NCBI RefSeq assembly: GCF_004135345.1
Contig: NZ_CP035495.1
Coordinates: 1,984,001 to 2,048,000, forward strand
DNA length: 64,000 nucleotides
DNA from: Xylanimonas allomyrinae
Lineage (GTDB): Bacteria > Actinomycetota > Actinomycetes > Actinomycetales > Cellulomonadaceae
Direction of reading: 5' to 3'
Part shown: piece after piece, positions 8,756 through 16,146 of the stretch
Numbering within the stretch: position 1 is the stretch's first letter
Layout: each line of letters starts with the position of its first letter
Notes under the pieces: model-generated
What the model was told of the DNA's origin: nothing
What the model saw: only the letters and a program-made list of their open reading frames with translations
Databases searched by the model: none
Program-made: the position numbers and the translations under genes

Positions 8756-11257
8756 TCAGTTCTTCTGTGCGATCCGGCGCACACGGCCGGCAGCGCGTCG
8801 CACGACCTCCGTCATTCCCCCCGCCTGCGAGTACTCGCGCAGGAGCCGGAGATCGCCGAGCACGCTCCAAGGCTTCGGGTGCGCGGACGCGCCGATCGTT
8901 ACGTCCGCTCCCGTGTGCTCGAGATCCGCGGCGCGTCGCGGGAACCGGCAGAACTCCACGAGCGGCCGGAGCACCGACGCCCAGCGGAGGCTGTCGGCGA
9001 AGTCGCTCACCGCGGCCCGGGCTGCGGTGATCGCCTCGTCGTCGAACAGGTACTTCTCGAGCGCTGCCTCGAGAGCGTCGACGTCCTCGGGCGGCACCGT
9101 CTGGCCCAGGCCGTGCTCCGTGATGAGGGCGTCGAAGGTGTCGCCGCCTGTCGCGACGATCGGCAGGCCGGCCCACAGGTAGTCGAGGATGCGGGTGCGG
9201 AAGCTGAACGCCGTCTCGATGTGGTGGAAGTGCGTGGAGACACCGAGGTCGGCGTCGAGCAGGTAGTTCGCCCGCTCGTTGTAGGGCACCCACCCCTCGT
9301 TGAAGAAGACGTTCTTGTCGGTGAGTCCCAGCTCTCCGGCCAGCTTCTTGAGCTCCCACGCGATGCGCATGTCGGGCACGCCGGGGTTCGGGTGCTTGAG
9401 CCCGAGGAAGTACAGCTTGACCTCGGGGTGCCGTTTCACGAGGCGGTCGACGGCGCGGACCAGGGTCAGCGGGTCGAACCAGTTGTAGACGCCGCCGCCC
9501 CAGAGGATGACCTTGTCGTCGACGCCGATCCCCGGCACCGTGCCCTTGATCGCTCGCGCCGTCTGGATGGGGGCGTCGTCGGCGACGCCGAACGGGACGA
9601 CGGCGATGAGCGAGTCGAGCGAGTGGTCCTCGTCGTAGACCAGAGCGTTGATGCGCCCCTGGCCGGCGAGCTGCCCGAGCCAGAAGTCGCGCTGCTTCTC
9701 GGACGCGCAGAGGAAGAAGTCCGCCCGGGCAAGCTGCTTGTTGAGCGCCTCGGTGGTCCCGCGCACCGCGAGAGCGCGGCCCTCCGGACCGAGGTCACGC
9801 GCCTGTTCGAGCTGCTCCAGGTGCATGGGGTCGTAGATGTCCGCGACGAGGATCTTGCTCGAGCTCATCAGCCACGGCGCGCCCTCGAGCAAGAACCCCT
9901 GGAAGACGATGACGTCGGCCCAGTCGGTGTCCTTGCGCAGCTGCGGGCCGGCGGCCGTGACAATCTCGAAGTCGGGGCTGGTCACCGTCGCGTCAGACGT
10001 CGACAGCAGCCGCACGTCGGCGACGGGGCTCAGCGCCTTGGCGATCTCCCAGGCGCGGATGGCCGGCCCGGCGAGCTTCTCGCCGAGCGGCTCGCCCGTG
10101 ACGACGAGCACCCTCTGCCGGGACGCGAAGCGCTTGTCGATGCCGAACGCCTGGACGAGCGCGTCATGCCCGGTGTTGTACCCCTCGAACGCATACGCGG
10201 CCTCGATCGCCTTGCGGTAGAGGGGGGCGATCTCGCGGTCGCTTCGCCGGCGCCGGGCCTGGATCTCCAGGCGCGCGTCGTGCAGCCCGTCCTCGATCTG
10301 CTCCACGAAGTAGTCGAGGGCCAGCGGCCCGGTCAGGGCCATCTTCTGAACCTCGACCGTGCCGACGCCGTCGCCGCCGGGGCGGACCTGGAGGTCGAGC
10401 ATCCGCGCGTCCGTCGCCGTGCGCGCCATCGAACGGCGAACGGCGAGCGCCATCGCCGCGGGCAGCGCCTGGGCGAGCGACTCGTCGTCGAGGTTCTTGT
10501 ACATGCTCAGGAGCGCGTTGCGCTCCAGGAGGTACGTCTCGCGGAAGTTCCCGAACTTCTTCATCGTCACGTGGTGCTTGTGGTACGCGAGCGACTCCGG
10601 CACGTACCGCACGCGGTAGCCCAGCACGTTGAGGCGCCAGCCGAGATCCACGTCCTCGTAGAACATGAAGAAGCGCTCGTCGAACCCGCCGACCTCGCGG
10701 TAGAGGGCCGCCGGTACGAACATCGCCGCGCCGGTGCCGTACAGCACGTCCTTCGCGACGTCGTACTGCGGCCCGTCGGGCTGCTCGGCCTCACGCTTGT
10801 ACCCTGCGCCCCACCACGTGAGCGAGCCGTCGACGTAGTCGACGAGGTTGCCGTCCCAGTCGAGCACCTTGCTCGCCACCGCACCGATCGTGGAGTCCGC
10901 CCGCATCGCCGCGACGGCTGCCGAGATCCACTGCGGCCCGGGGCGCGCGTCGTTGTTGATGAAGCCGACGTACTCGCCGCTGGCGTGCGCGACGCCCGCG
11001 TTGCAGCCGCCCGCGAACCCGAGGTTTCCCCCCGACTCGACGACCGTCGCGTGCGGCACTGCCGCCCGGATCTTCTCGGCGGACCCGTCCTGGCTGTCGT
11101 TGTCGACGACGATGAGCTCGAGGAGGTCGCGGGGCCACTCGACGTCATCGAAGTAGCCCAGGCACGTGATCGTGTCCTCGGCGCCCTTGTAGTTGACGAG
11201 GATGACCGAGACGACGCCCGGACGGGTCGTGTGTGCTGGGCTTTCGGCTGTCGTCAC
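8756..11257 (-). CDS. bifunctional GT2 + GT4 glycosyltransferase
   Basis: An 833-residue fusion. Residues about 12-300 form a GT2 rhamnosyltransferase-like domain, with ILVNYKG, VVDNDSQDGS, FINNDARP as metal-binding motif, and FYEDVDLGWRL with the catalytic-base ED pair. Residues about 410-770 form a GT4-like GT-B domain, with RVLVVTGEPLGEKLAGPAIR, VILWGGGVYNWFDP and a SFRTRILDYLWAGLP donor-binding segment. Two transferases in one chain suggest consecutive sugar additions. The GTG at 11257 is chosen because GAGGAAC sits 6 bp upstream; the open frame runs further upstream but crosses the divergent promoter region. The gene diverges from the coiled-coil gene at 11378. Confidence 0.85.
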   Translation of the reverse strand: MTTAESPAHTTRPGVVSVILVNYKGAEDTITCLGYFDDVEWPRDLLELIVVDNDSQDGSAEKIRAAVPHATVVESGGNLGFAGGCNAGVAHASGEYVGFINNDARPGPQWISAAVAAMRADSTIGAVASKVLDWDGNLVDYVDGSLTWWGAGYKREAEQPDGPQYDVAKDVLYGTGAAMFVPAALYREVGGFDERFFMFYEDVDLGWRLNVLGYRVRYVPESLAYHKHHVTMKKFGNFRETYLLERNALLSMYKNLDDESLAQALPAAMALAVRRSMARTATDARMLDLQVRPGGDGVGTVEVQKMALTGPLALDYFVEQIEDGLHDARLEIQARRRRSDREIAPLYRKAIEAAYAFEGYNTGHDALVQAFGIDKRFASRQRVLVVTGEPLGEKLAGPAIRAWEIAKALSPVADVRLLSTSDATVTSPDFEIVTAAGPQLRKDTDWADVIVFQGFLLEGAPWLMSSSKILVADIYDPMHLEQLEQARDLGPEGRALAVRGTTEALNKQLARADFFLCASEKQRDFWLGQLAGQGRINALVYDEDHSLDSLIAVVPFGVADDAPIQTARAIKGTVPGIGVDDKVILWGGGVYNWFDPLTLVRAVDRLVKRHPEVKLYFLGLKHPNPGVPDMRIAWELKKLAGELGLTDKNVFFNEGWVPYNERANYLLDADLGVSTHFHHIETAFSFRTRILDYLWAGLPIVATGGDTFDALITEHGLGQTVPPEDVDALEAALEKYLFDDEAITAARAAVSDFADSLRWASVLRPLVEFCRFPRRAADLEHTGADVTIGASAHPKPWSVLGDLRLLREYSQAGGMTEVVRRAAGRVRRIAQKN

Positions 11258-11330
11258 AGGTCGTTCCTCATCGTCGCTCGGGATGCTGCGGCGCCGCGCC
11301 CGCCGGTGCCGCGCAGTCCGCGCACCCGGA

Positions 11331-11336
11331 TACGCT
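11331..11336 (+). promoter_or_regulatory. possible -10 box (TACGCT) before the coiled-coil gene
   Basis: TACGCT lies 41 bp upstream of the GTG at 11378, in the 120-bp gap between divergent genes. It fits TANNNT; no -35 element was recognised. This is a weak call. Confidence 0.25.
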
Positions 11337-11377
11337 GGTCGGCGTCCGGCACCCATTCTTGCCCATCCGGAGACAGC

Positions 11378-11698
11378 GTGAACAACCCTGGCGTGAGCCC
11401 CACACCCGCCGAGACTCCCGCCACCGACCCAGGCCCTGCGGCGTCGGCGCCCACCGAGCAGCAGTTCCGCGAGCTCAAGGCCCGCGTGGAGCAGCTGGAG
11501 CACGCGCTCTGGGTCGAGCGTGACCGCGCCATCGGCCTCGAGGCCCAGCTCGAGGCGGCACCCGGCAACGCCGCCCGGGTCGAGCAGATCCTCGCCGAGT
11601 TCCACGCGTCGAAGGCCTACCGGACGACCCGCGTCGCGACGATCCCGTTCCGCGCGGCACGCAAGGTCGTCCGCATGGCGACGGGGCGGAGGCCGTGA
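11378..11698 (+). CDS. 106-aa coiled-coil protein of a polysaccharide cluster
   Basis: A short protein with three parts: a Pro/Thr/Ala-rich N-terminus (residues 1-27), a heptad-like charged helix (about 28-65, QFRELKARVEQLEHALWVE), and a basic amphipathic tail (SKAYRTTRVATIPFRAARKV). The same kind of helix followed by a basic tail closes the FkbM methyltransferase at 38459-39421, where it is fused. This gene therefore looks like a free-standing version of a tail module that may tether enzymes to the membrane or to each other (inference). The GTG start precedes the first plausible residues, and the stop overlaps the next gene's GTG (GTGA), implying translational coupling. Confidence 0.7.
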   Translation: MNNPGVSPTPAETPATDPGPAASAPTEQQFRELKARVEQLEHALWVERDRAIGLEAQLEAAPGNAARVEQILAEFHASKAYRTTRVATIPFRAARKVVRMATGRRP

Positions 11699-13332
11699 CG
11701 ACGCCACGCTTCTCGATCGTCACGCCCGTCTACGACCCGGACATCGCCGTTCTCGAGAGGACGATCGCGTCCGTCGTCGGCCAGACGTACCGGGACTGGG
11801 AGTGGATCACCGTCGACGACGCCTCCCCCGATGCGCGTGTGCGTGACGTGCTGCGGCAGGCCGCACGCCGTGACCCACGCATCGTCGTCGTCGACCGGGC
11901 GACCAACGGTCACATCGTCGCGGCGTCGAACGACGGGGTCGCCCGTGCGCGCGGCGAGTTCGTCGCCCTCCTGGACCACGACGACCTGCTCGCCCCGCAC
12001 GCGCTCGCGTCGATGGCCGCGGCGATCGACGCCCACCCTCGGGCGGACTACCTCTACTCCGACGAGGACAAGGTCGACGCTCAGGGCCGGCACTACGACA
12101 CGTTCCGCAAGCCCCCGTGGTCGCCCGAGCGCCTGCGCGGCCAGATGTACACCGGCCACCTCCAGGTGCTGCGCACCGACCTGGTGCGGGAGGTCGGCGC
12201 GTTCCGTGAGGGGTTCGACGGGTCGCAGGACCACGACCTCGCGCTTCGCGTCACCGAGAAGGCGCGGGAGATCGTCCACGTGCCCGAGGTCCTGTACCAC
12301 TGGCGGGCCGTCGACGGCTCGACCGCCGCCGACGAGAACGCGAAGCCCTACACGTGGGAGGCGGGCCGCCGTGCGGTCGCCGAGCACTGTCGGCGCACGG
12401 GGCTCGCGGCGCGCGTCGCGCTCGGCCCCCAGACCGGGACGTACCGCGTCACGCGCACCGGTGCCGTCGACGGGGTCGTCTCCGTCGTCATCCCGACGCG
12501 CGGCGACGCCGGCGTCGTGTTCGGGCAGGAGCGGGTGTTCGTCGTCGACGCCGTACGCTCCCTGGTCGACCTCGCAGGCGACGTCGACCTGGAGATCGTC
12601 GTCGTCTACGACCCTCCGACACCGGCCACCGTGCTCGACGAGCTCCGCGAGATCGCCGGCACGGACCTCGTCCTGGTGCCGTACACCAAGCCGTTCAGCT
12701 ACTCGGAGAAGTGCAACGTCGGCGTCGCTGCGTCGTCGGGCACCTACGTCGTCCAGCTCAACGACGACGTCGAGATTCTCTCGCACGACTTCGTCACCCA
12801 GCTGGTGCTCCCGCTGGCCGATCCGCCCACCGCAGGCTCGCGCGTCGGCATGACGGGCGCGCGCCTCCTGTTCGAGGACGGGACCCTCCAGCACGCCGGG
12901 ATCAACAACCGGTTCGGCGGGCCGTACAACGCGCTCCAGGGGATGCCCGACGGCGCCGCCGGACCGTTCGGCGCCCTCCAGATCGACCGCGAGGTCACCG
13001 CCCTGACCGGAGCGTGCATCGCGTTGCGGCGCGAGACGTGGGACGCCGTCGGCGGGTTCACCGAGACGCTGCCCGTCAACTACAACGACGTCGACCTGTC
13101 GCTCAAGGTCGCCAGGCTCGGCCTGCGACGCGTCTGGCTCGCACACGTGCGCGCCTTCCACTTCGAGTCGAAGTCACGGGTGGCCGGCGTCGCGCAGTGG
13201 GAGATCGACAGGTTCCGGGCCCGGTGGGGGTTCGGGGCCGAGCGGGACCTCTATCTGCCGGAGGAGCCGCCGGTACCCCTGGGGAGGCGGCTGGCCGACG
13301 CCGTGCGCCGCCGCATCGCGCACCGCGGCTGA
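11695..13332 (+). CDS. double-domain GT2 glycosyltransferase
   Basis: A 545-residue protein with two GT-A domains. Domain 1 (about residues 3-230) shows FSIVTPVYDPD, VDDASPDA near residue 41 and LLDHDDLL near 93. Domain 2 (about 260-500) shows VVSVVIPTRGD, LNDDVEIL near 356 and NYNDVDLSLKV with the acceptor-side acidic residues. The architecture matches O-antigen/cell-wall rhamnosyl- or galactofuranosyltransferase-like GT2 proteins. It is translationally coupled to the coiled-coil gene by a 4-bp GTGA overlap. A long bulged hairpin directly after its stop separates it from the convergent dehydratase gene. Confidence 0.87.
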   Translation: MTTPRFSIVTPVYDPDIAVLERTIASVVGQTYRDWEWITVDDASPDARVRDVLRQAARRDPRIVVVDRATNGHIVAASNDGVARARGEFVALLDHDDLLAPHALASMAAAIDAHPRADYLYSDEDKVDAQGRHYDTFRKPPWSPERLRGQMYTGHLQVLRTDLVREVGAFREGFDGSQDHDLALRVTEKAREIVHVPEVLYHWRAVDGSTAADENAKPYTWEAGRRAVAEHCRRTGLAARVALGPQTGTYRVTRTGAVDGVVSVVIPTRGDAGVVFGQERVFVVDAVRSLVDLAGDVDLEIVVVYDPPTPATVLDELREIAGTDLVLVPYTKPFSYSEKCNVGVAASSGTYVVQLNDDVEILSHDFVTQLVLPLADPPTAGSRVGMTGARLLFEDGTLQHAGINNRFGGPYNALQGMPDGAAGPFGALQIDREVTALTGACIALRRETWDAVGGFTETLPVNYNDVDLSLKVARLGLRRVWLAHVRAFHFESKSRVAGVAQWEIDRFRARWGFGAERDLYLPEEPPVPLGRRLADAVRRRIAHRG

Positions 13333-13361
13333 CGATCGAAACCTCGCCTGACGTCCCGCGT

Positions 13362-13400
13362 ACCCGGACCCTCGCGCCGATCAGCGCGAGGAGTCCGGGT
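13362..13400. terminator. bidirectional hairpin between convergent GT2 and dehydratase genes
   Basis: Arms ACCCGGAC-CCTCGCG (13362-13376) and CGCGAGG-A-GTCCGGGT (13385-13400) pair over 15 bp with one bulged A and an 8-base loop. The right arm lies within the last codons of the minus-strand gene, whose stop is at 13381. It probably terminates both transcripts. Confidence 0.7.
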
Positions 13401-14361
13401 GCGCGGTCAGGAGCTCAAGGTCGTGGTCCACCATCCGGCCGACGAGCTCGTCGAACGCGACCGAGGTACTCCACCCGAGTACTCGCTGGGCCTTGCCGGC
13501 GTCGCCAACCTGGACCGCAGCGTCGGCGGGCCGGACGAACCGGGGGTCGAGCTCGACATGGGCCTGCCAGTCGTCGATGCCCGCACGGGCGAAGGCCGCA
13601 CGGACGAAGTCCCCGACCGAGTGGGTCACGCCGGTCGCGACCACGAAGTCGTCCGCCTCGGGATGGCGGACGGCGCGCACCATGGCGTCGACGTAGTCCG
13701 GAGCCCAGCCCCAGTCCCGGCGGGGTTCCAGGTTTCCCATCGCCAGCACGCCACCGCCGTCGCGGGCGATGCGCGCTGCAGCCGCGGTGATCTTGCGCGT
13801 CACGAACGTCTCCGGACGGCGCGGCGACTCGTGGTTGTAGAGCACGCAGGTGGCGACGTGGACACCGCGACTGCGATATACCGCGGCGCTCGTGTGGGCG
13901 TACGCCTTGGCAGCGCCGTACGGCGAGACGGGACGGATCGCGGTCTGCTCGTCCTGGGGAGTGCGGTCGGGCGTCCCGAAGATCTCCGCGCTCGAGGCTT
14001 GCACGACACGCACCTGCTGGCCCGTCTCGTCCTGGAGCCTGCGCGCCGCCTCGAAGACACCCACGGCACCTAGCCCACTGACCAGGCCGGTCAGGACGGG
14101 CTCGTCCCAGGAGAAGCCCACAGAACTGATCCCGCCCAGGTTGTAGATCTCGTCCGGGCGCACCTCCTGCACGATCTGAGCGACACGCCCGGTGTCGCTC
14201 AGATCGCCCAGGTGCGGCGTGACACCTGCTCTGTCAGACAGGAGCACACGCTCGGGCTCGTCACGCACGAGCCCGTGCACGTCCACTCCCTCGGCCACGA
14301 GGCGCTCGGCGAGGTAGGAGCCGTCCTGACCCGTGATGCCTGTGATCAGGGCGGTCGCCAC
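13381..14361 (-). CDS. GDP-mannose 4,6-dehydratase-family SDR (paralog of Gmd)
   Basis: A 326-residue extended short-chain dehydrogenase. The Rossmann motif is TGITGQDGSYLAE. The active-site region QASSAEIFG keeps the Ser and Glu typical of GDP-mannose dehydratases, and SPYGAAKAY supplies the Tyr-x3-Lys pair. NHESPRR and GNLEPRRDWGWAPDYVDAM are family signatures. It is about as long as its neighbour Gmd but more diverged. It may be a second dehydratase or a 4-reductase/epimerase acting on GDP-4-keto-6-deoxymannose; retention of the active-site Glu favours dehydratase chemistry, but this is not certain. Only 3 bp separate it from the upstream gmd. Confidence 0.8.
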   Translation of the reverse strand: MATALITGITGQDGSYLAERLVAEGVDVHGLVRDEPERVLLSDRAGVTPHLGDLSDTGRVAQIVQEVRPDEIYNLGGISSVGFSWDEPVLTGLVSGLGAVGVFEAARRLQDETGQQVRVVQASSAEIFGTPDRTPQDEQTAIRPVSPYGAAKAYAHTSAAVYRSRGVHVATCVLYNHESPRRPETFVTRKITAAAARIARDGGGVLAMGNLEPRRDWGWAPDYVDAMVRAVRHPEADDFVVATGVTHSVGDFVRAAFARAGIDDWQAHVELDPRFVRPADAAVQVGDAGKAQRVLGWSTSVAFDELVGRMVDHDLELLTAHPDSSR

Positions 14362-14364
14362 GGC

Positions 14365-15351
14365 TTACTTGCCAGCCAGGTCGGCCTGCTCGCGCAGGTC
14401 GTTCTCGACCATCATCGTCACGAGGCCCGGGAAGTCGACCTTGCGCTCCCAGCCGAGCTTCTCGTGCGCCTTGGTGGGGTCACCGATGAGCAGGTCGACC
14501 TCGGCAGGCCGCATGAAGCGCGGGTCCTGCTTGACGTACGGGGCCCAGTCCTCGATGCCGACGTGCGTGAACGCGATGTCGAGCAGCTCGCCGATCGAGT
14601 GCGTCTCGCCCGTCGCCACGACGTAGTCGTCGGCCCGATCCTGCTGCAGCATGCGCCACATGGCCTCGACGTAGTCGCCCGCGAAGCCCCAGTCGCGCTT
14701 GGCGTCGAGGTTGCCCAGCGTCACGTCTTCCTGCAGGCCGAGCTTGATGCGCGCGACGGCGGCCGTCACCTTGCGCGTGACGAACTCGAAGCCACGACGC
14801 GGCGACTCGTGGTTGAAGAGGATGCCGCTCGAGGCATGCATCCCATACGACTCGCGGTAGTTGATCGTCATGTAGTGCCCGAAGACCTTCGCCACGCCAT
14901 AGGGCGAGCGCGGCCACAGCAGCGTCGACTCGCGCTGCGGAACCTCCTGGACCTTGCCGAACATCTCCGACGACGACGCCTGGTAGAAGCGAACCTTTTC
15001 CACATCGTCGCCGGCGTACAGACGCACCGCTTCGAGGATGTTCAGCACACCCTTGCCCGTGACGTCCGACGTCACCGATGCGTTCTCCCACGAGTACGCG
15101 ACGAACGAAATCGCACCCAGGTTGTACACCTCGTCCGGCTGCGCGACATTGAGCGCGCGAACAAGAGAAGAAAAGTCGGTCAGGTCGCCGGTGAGCAGCT
15201 TCACACCCGGGACGGTCGCCTCGACCATCTCGCGCTTCGGGTTGTTCTGACCACGGATCAAGCCGTAGACCTCATACCCCTTGCCGAGGAGCAGTTCCGC
15301 AAGGTAGAGGCCGTCTTGTCCAGTGATTCCTGTGATGAGGGCGCGTGCCAT
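14365..15351 (-). CDS. gmd: GDP-mannose 4,6-dehydratase
   Basis: A 328-residue SDR enzyme that converts GDP-D-mannose to GDP-4-keto-6-deoxy-D-mannose. Visible signatures are TGITGQDGLYLAELLL (NADP site), QASSSEMFG (active-site Ser/Glu), SPYGVAKVFGHY (Tyr-x3-Lys), NHESPRRG and GNLDAKRDWGFAGDYVEAM. The ATG at 15351 follows AGAGGAACTC, a good ribosome-binding site; the longer open frame upstream crosses the intergenic region. Its product is the substrate of the GDP-perosamine synthases at 16143 and 24145, which are transcribed divergently from it, so it is the shared entry enzyme of the perosamine branch. Confidence 0.92.
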   Translation of the reverse strand: MARALITGITGQDGLYLAELLLGKGYEVYGLIRGQNNPKREMVEATVPGVKLLTGDLTDFSSLVRALNVAQPDEVYNLGAISFVAYSWENASVTSDVTGKGVLNILEAVRLYAGDDVEKVRFYQASSSEMFGKVQEVPQRESTLLWPRSPYGVAKVFGHYMTINYRESYGMHASSGILFNHESPRRGFEFVTRKVTAAVARIKLGLQEDVTLGNLDAKRDWGFAGDYVEAMWRMLQQDRADDYVVATGETHSIGELLDIAFTHVGIEDWAPYVKQDPRFMRPAEVDLLIGDPTKAHEKLGWERKVDFPGLVTMMVENDLREQADLAGK

Positions 15352-15441
15352 GAGTTCCTCTGTGTGCGTTACGGTCTCGGACGGGTCAACATTACCGGGG
15401 CAATCTTCGACCGAACGGCACACCGCGTCGCAGGACGGTCG

Positions 15442-15477
15442 TTGAGGCGCCACTCCGGCGTCGCCCTAGGTTAGCCT
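15442..15477 (+). promoter_or_regulatory. candidate promoter of module A
   Basis: TTGAGG at 15442-15447 and, 19 bp later, TAGGTT (15467-15472), overlapping a TAGCCT (15472-15477) that ends 6 bp before the ATG at 15484. There is no Shine-Dalgarno sequence, so the message may be leaderless. The same elements with the same spacings are kept in copy 2 although neighbouring bases differ. Confidence 0.5.
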
Positions 15478-15483
15478 CTGCGC

Positions 15484-16146
15484 ATGGCCAAGCCCACTCT
15501 CCCGTCGGGGGCGCCACGTGTCGTCGTCGTCGGCAACTGTGGACACTCTCGTTCCTGCGTCGATGCGTGCAGCGACGAGACCCTTGGCCTGCTGGTGGGC
15601 TGCACGGGTTCCCGGGACGGCGAGCACGGCGAGCTGCGCTATCTCGGAACGGACGCCGTCCTTCCGAGGCTGCTGGCAGAGGGCACGGCCACCCATGCCT
15701 TTGTAGCCATCGGTTCGAACTCGCTGCGCCAGCGACTGACCGCATCGGTGACGGAGCTCGGGTATCAGATGGCGAGCATCGTCAGCCCGACCGCACAGGT
15801 GAGCCGCACCGCGACGGTCGGCGCCGGCGCCGCCGTGCTGCACGGAGCTGTTGTCGGCGCCTTCGCGACGGTCGGCGAGGGTGCGATCATCAACACCGGA
15901 TCATCAATCGATCACGACTGCATCGTGGGAGATTTCGCCCATATCGGTCCGGGTAGTCATCTCGCCGGGGGCGCTATTGTAAGCAGCGGCGCCTTTCTCG
16001 GCGTCGGCGTCAGCGTCATTCCAGGCGTCACCATCGGCGCAGGGGCCGTCATCGGAGCCGGCGCGGTCGTGATCCGCGACGTCCCCGCCGGCACGGTCGC
16101 CGTCGGCATCCCAGCCCGCAACATCCGGAAGGCTCAACCCGAATGA
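15484..16146 (+). CDS. NeuD/PglD-type sugar N-acyltransferase, copy 1 (Cys19 variant)
   Basis: A 220-residue enzyme: an N-terminal Rossmann-like nucleotide-sugar-binding domain (residues about 10-85) and a C-terminal left-handed beta-helix of hexapeptide repeats (about 95-215, e.g. IGAGAVIGAGAVVIRDV). His in the SIDHDC segment corresponds to the catalytic His of PglD-like enzymes. The family transfers an acetyl group from acetyl-CoA to the amine of a UDP- or GDP-amino sugar; next to a GDP-perosamine synthase it probably makes GDP-N-acetylperosamine. In this copy the glycine-rich loop reads GNCGHS (TGT codon), while the otherwise identical copy at 23486 reads GNGGHS. The stop overlaps the next gene (ATGA). 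Confidence 0.87.
   Translation: MAKPTLPSGAPRVVVVGNCGHSRSCVDACSDETLGLLVGCTGSRDGEHGELRYLGTDAVLPRLLAEGTATHAFVAIGSNSLRQRLTASVTELGYQMASIVSPTAQVSRTATVGAGAAVLHGAVVGAFATVGEGAIINTGSSIDHDCIVGDFAHIGPGSHLAGGAIVSSGAFLGVGVSVIPGVTIGAGAVIGAGAVVIRDVPAGTVAVGIPARNIRKAQPE

Noticed and set aside
8879-11377. long plus-strand open frame opposite the GT2+GT4 gene
   Set aside because: Low-complexity Arg/Glu/Val-rich translation without motifs; only its last part (from 11378) belongs to a real gene.
11258-11707. N-terminal extension of the GT2+GT4 protein to 11707
   Set aside because: The extension would cover the divergent coiled-coil gene and has no conserved sequence; the GTG at 11257 has a good ribosome-binding site directly upstream.
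13381-14361. GDP-4-keto-6-deoxymannose reductase (Rmd) as a firm name
   Set aside because: The active-site Glu typical of dehydratases is retained, so a reductase name is not justified from sequence alone.
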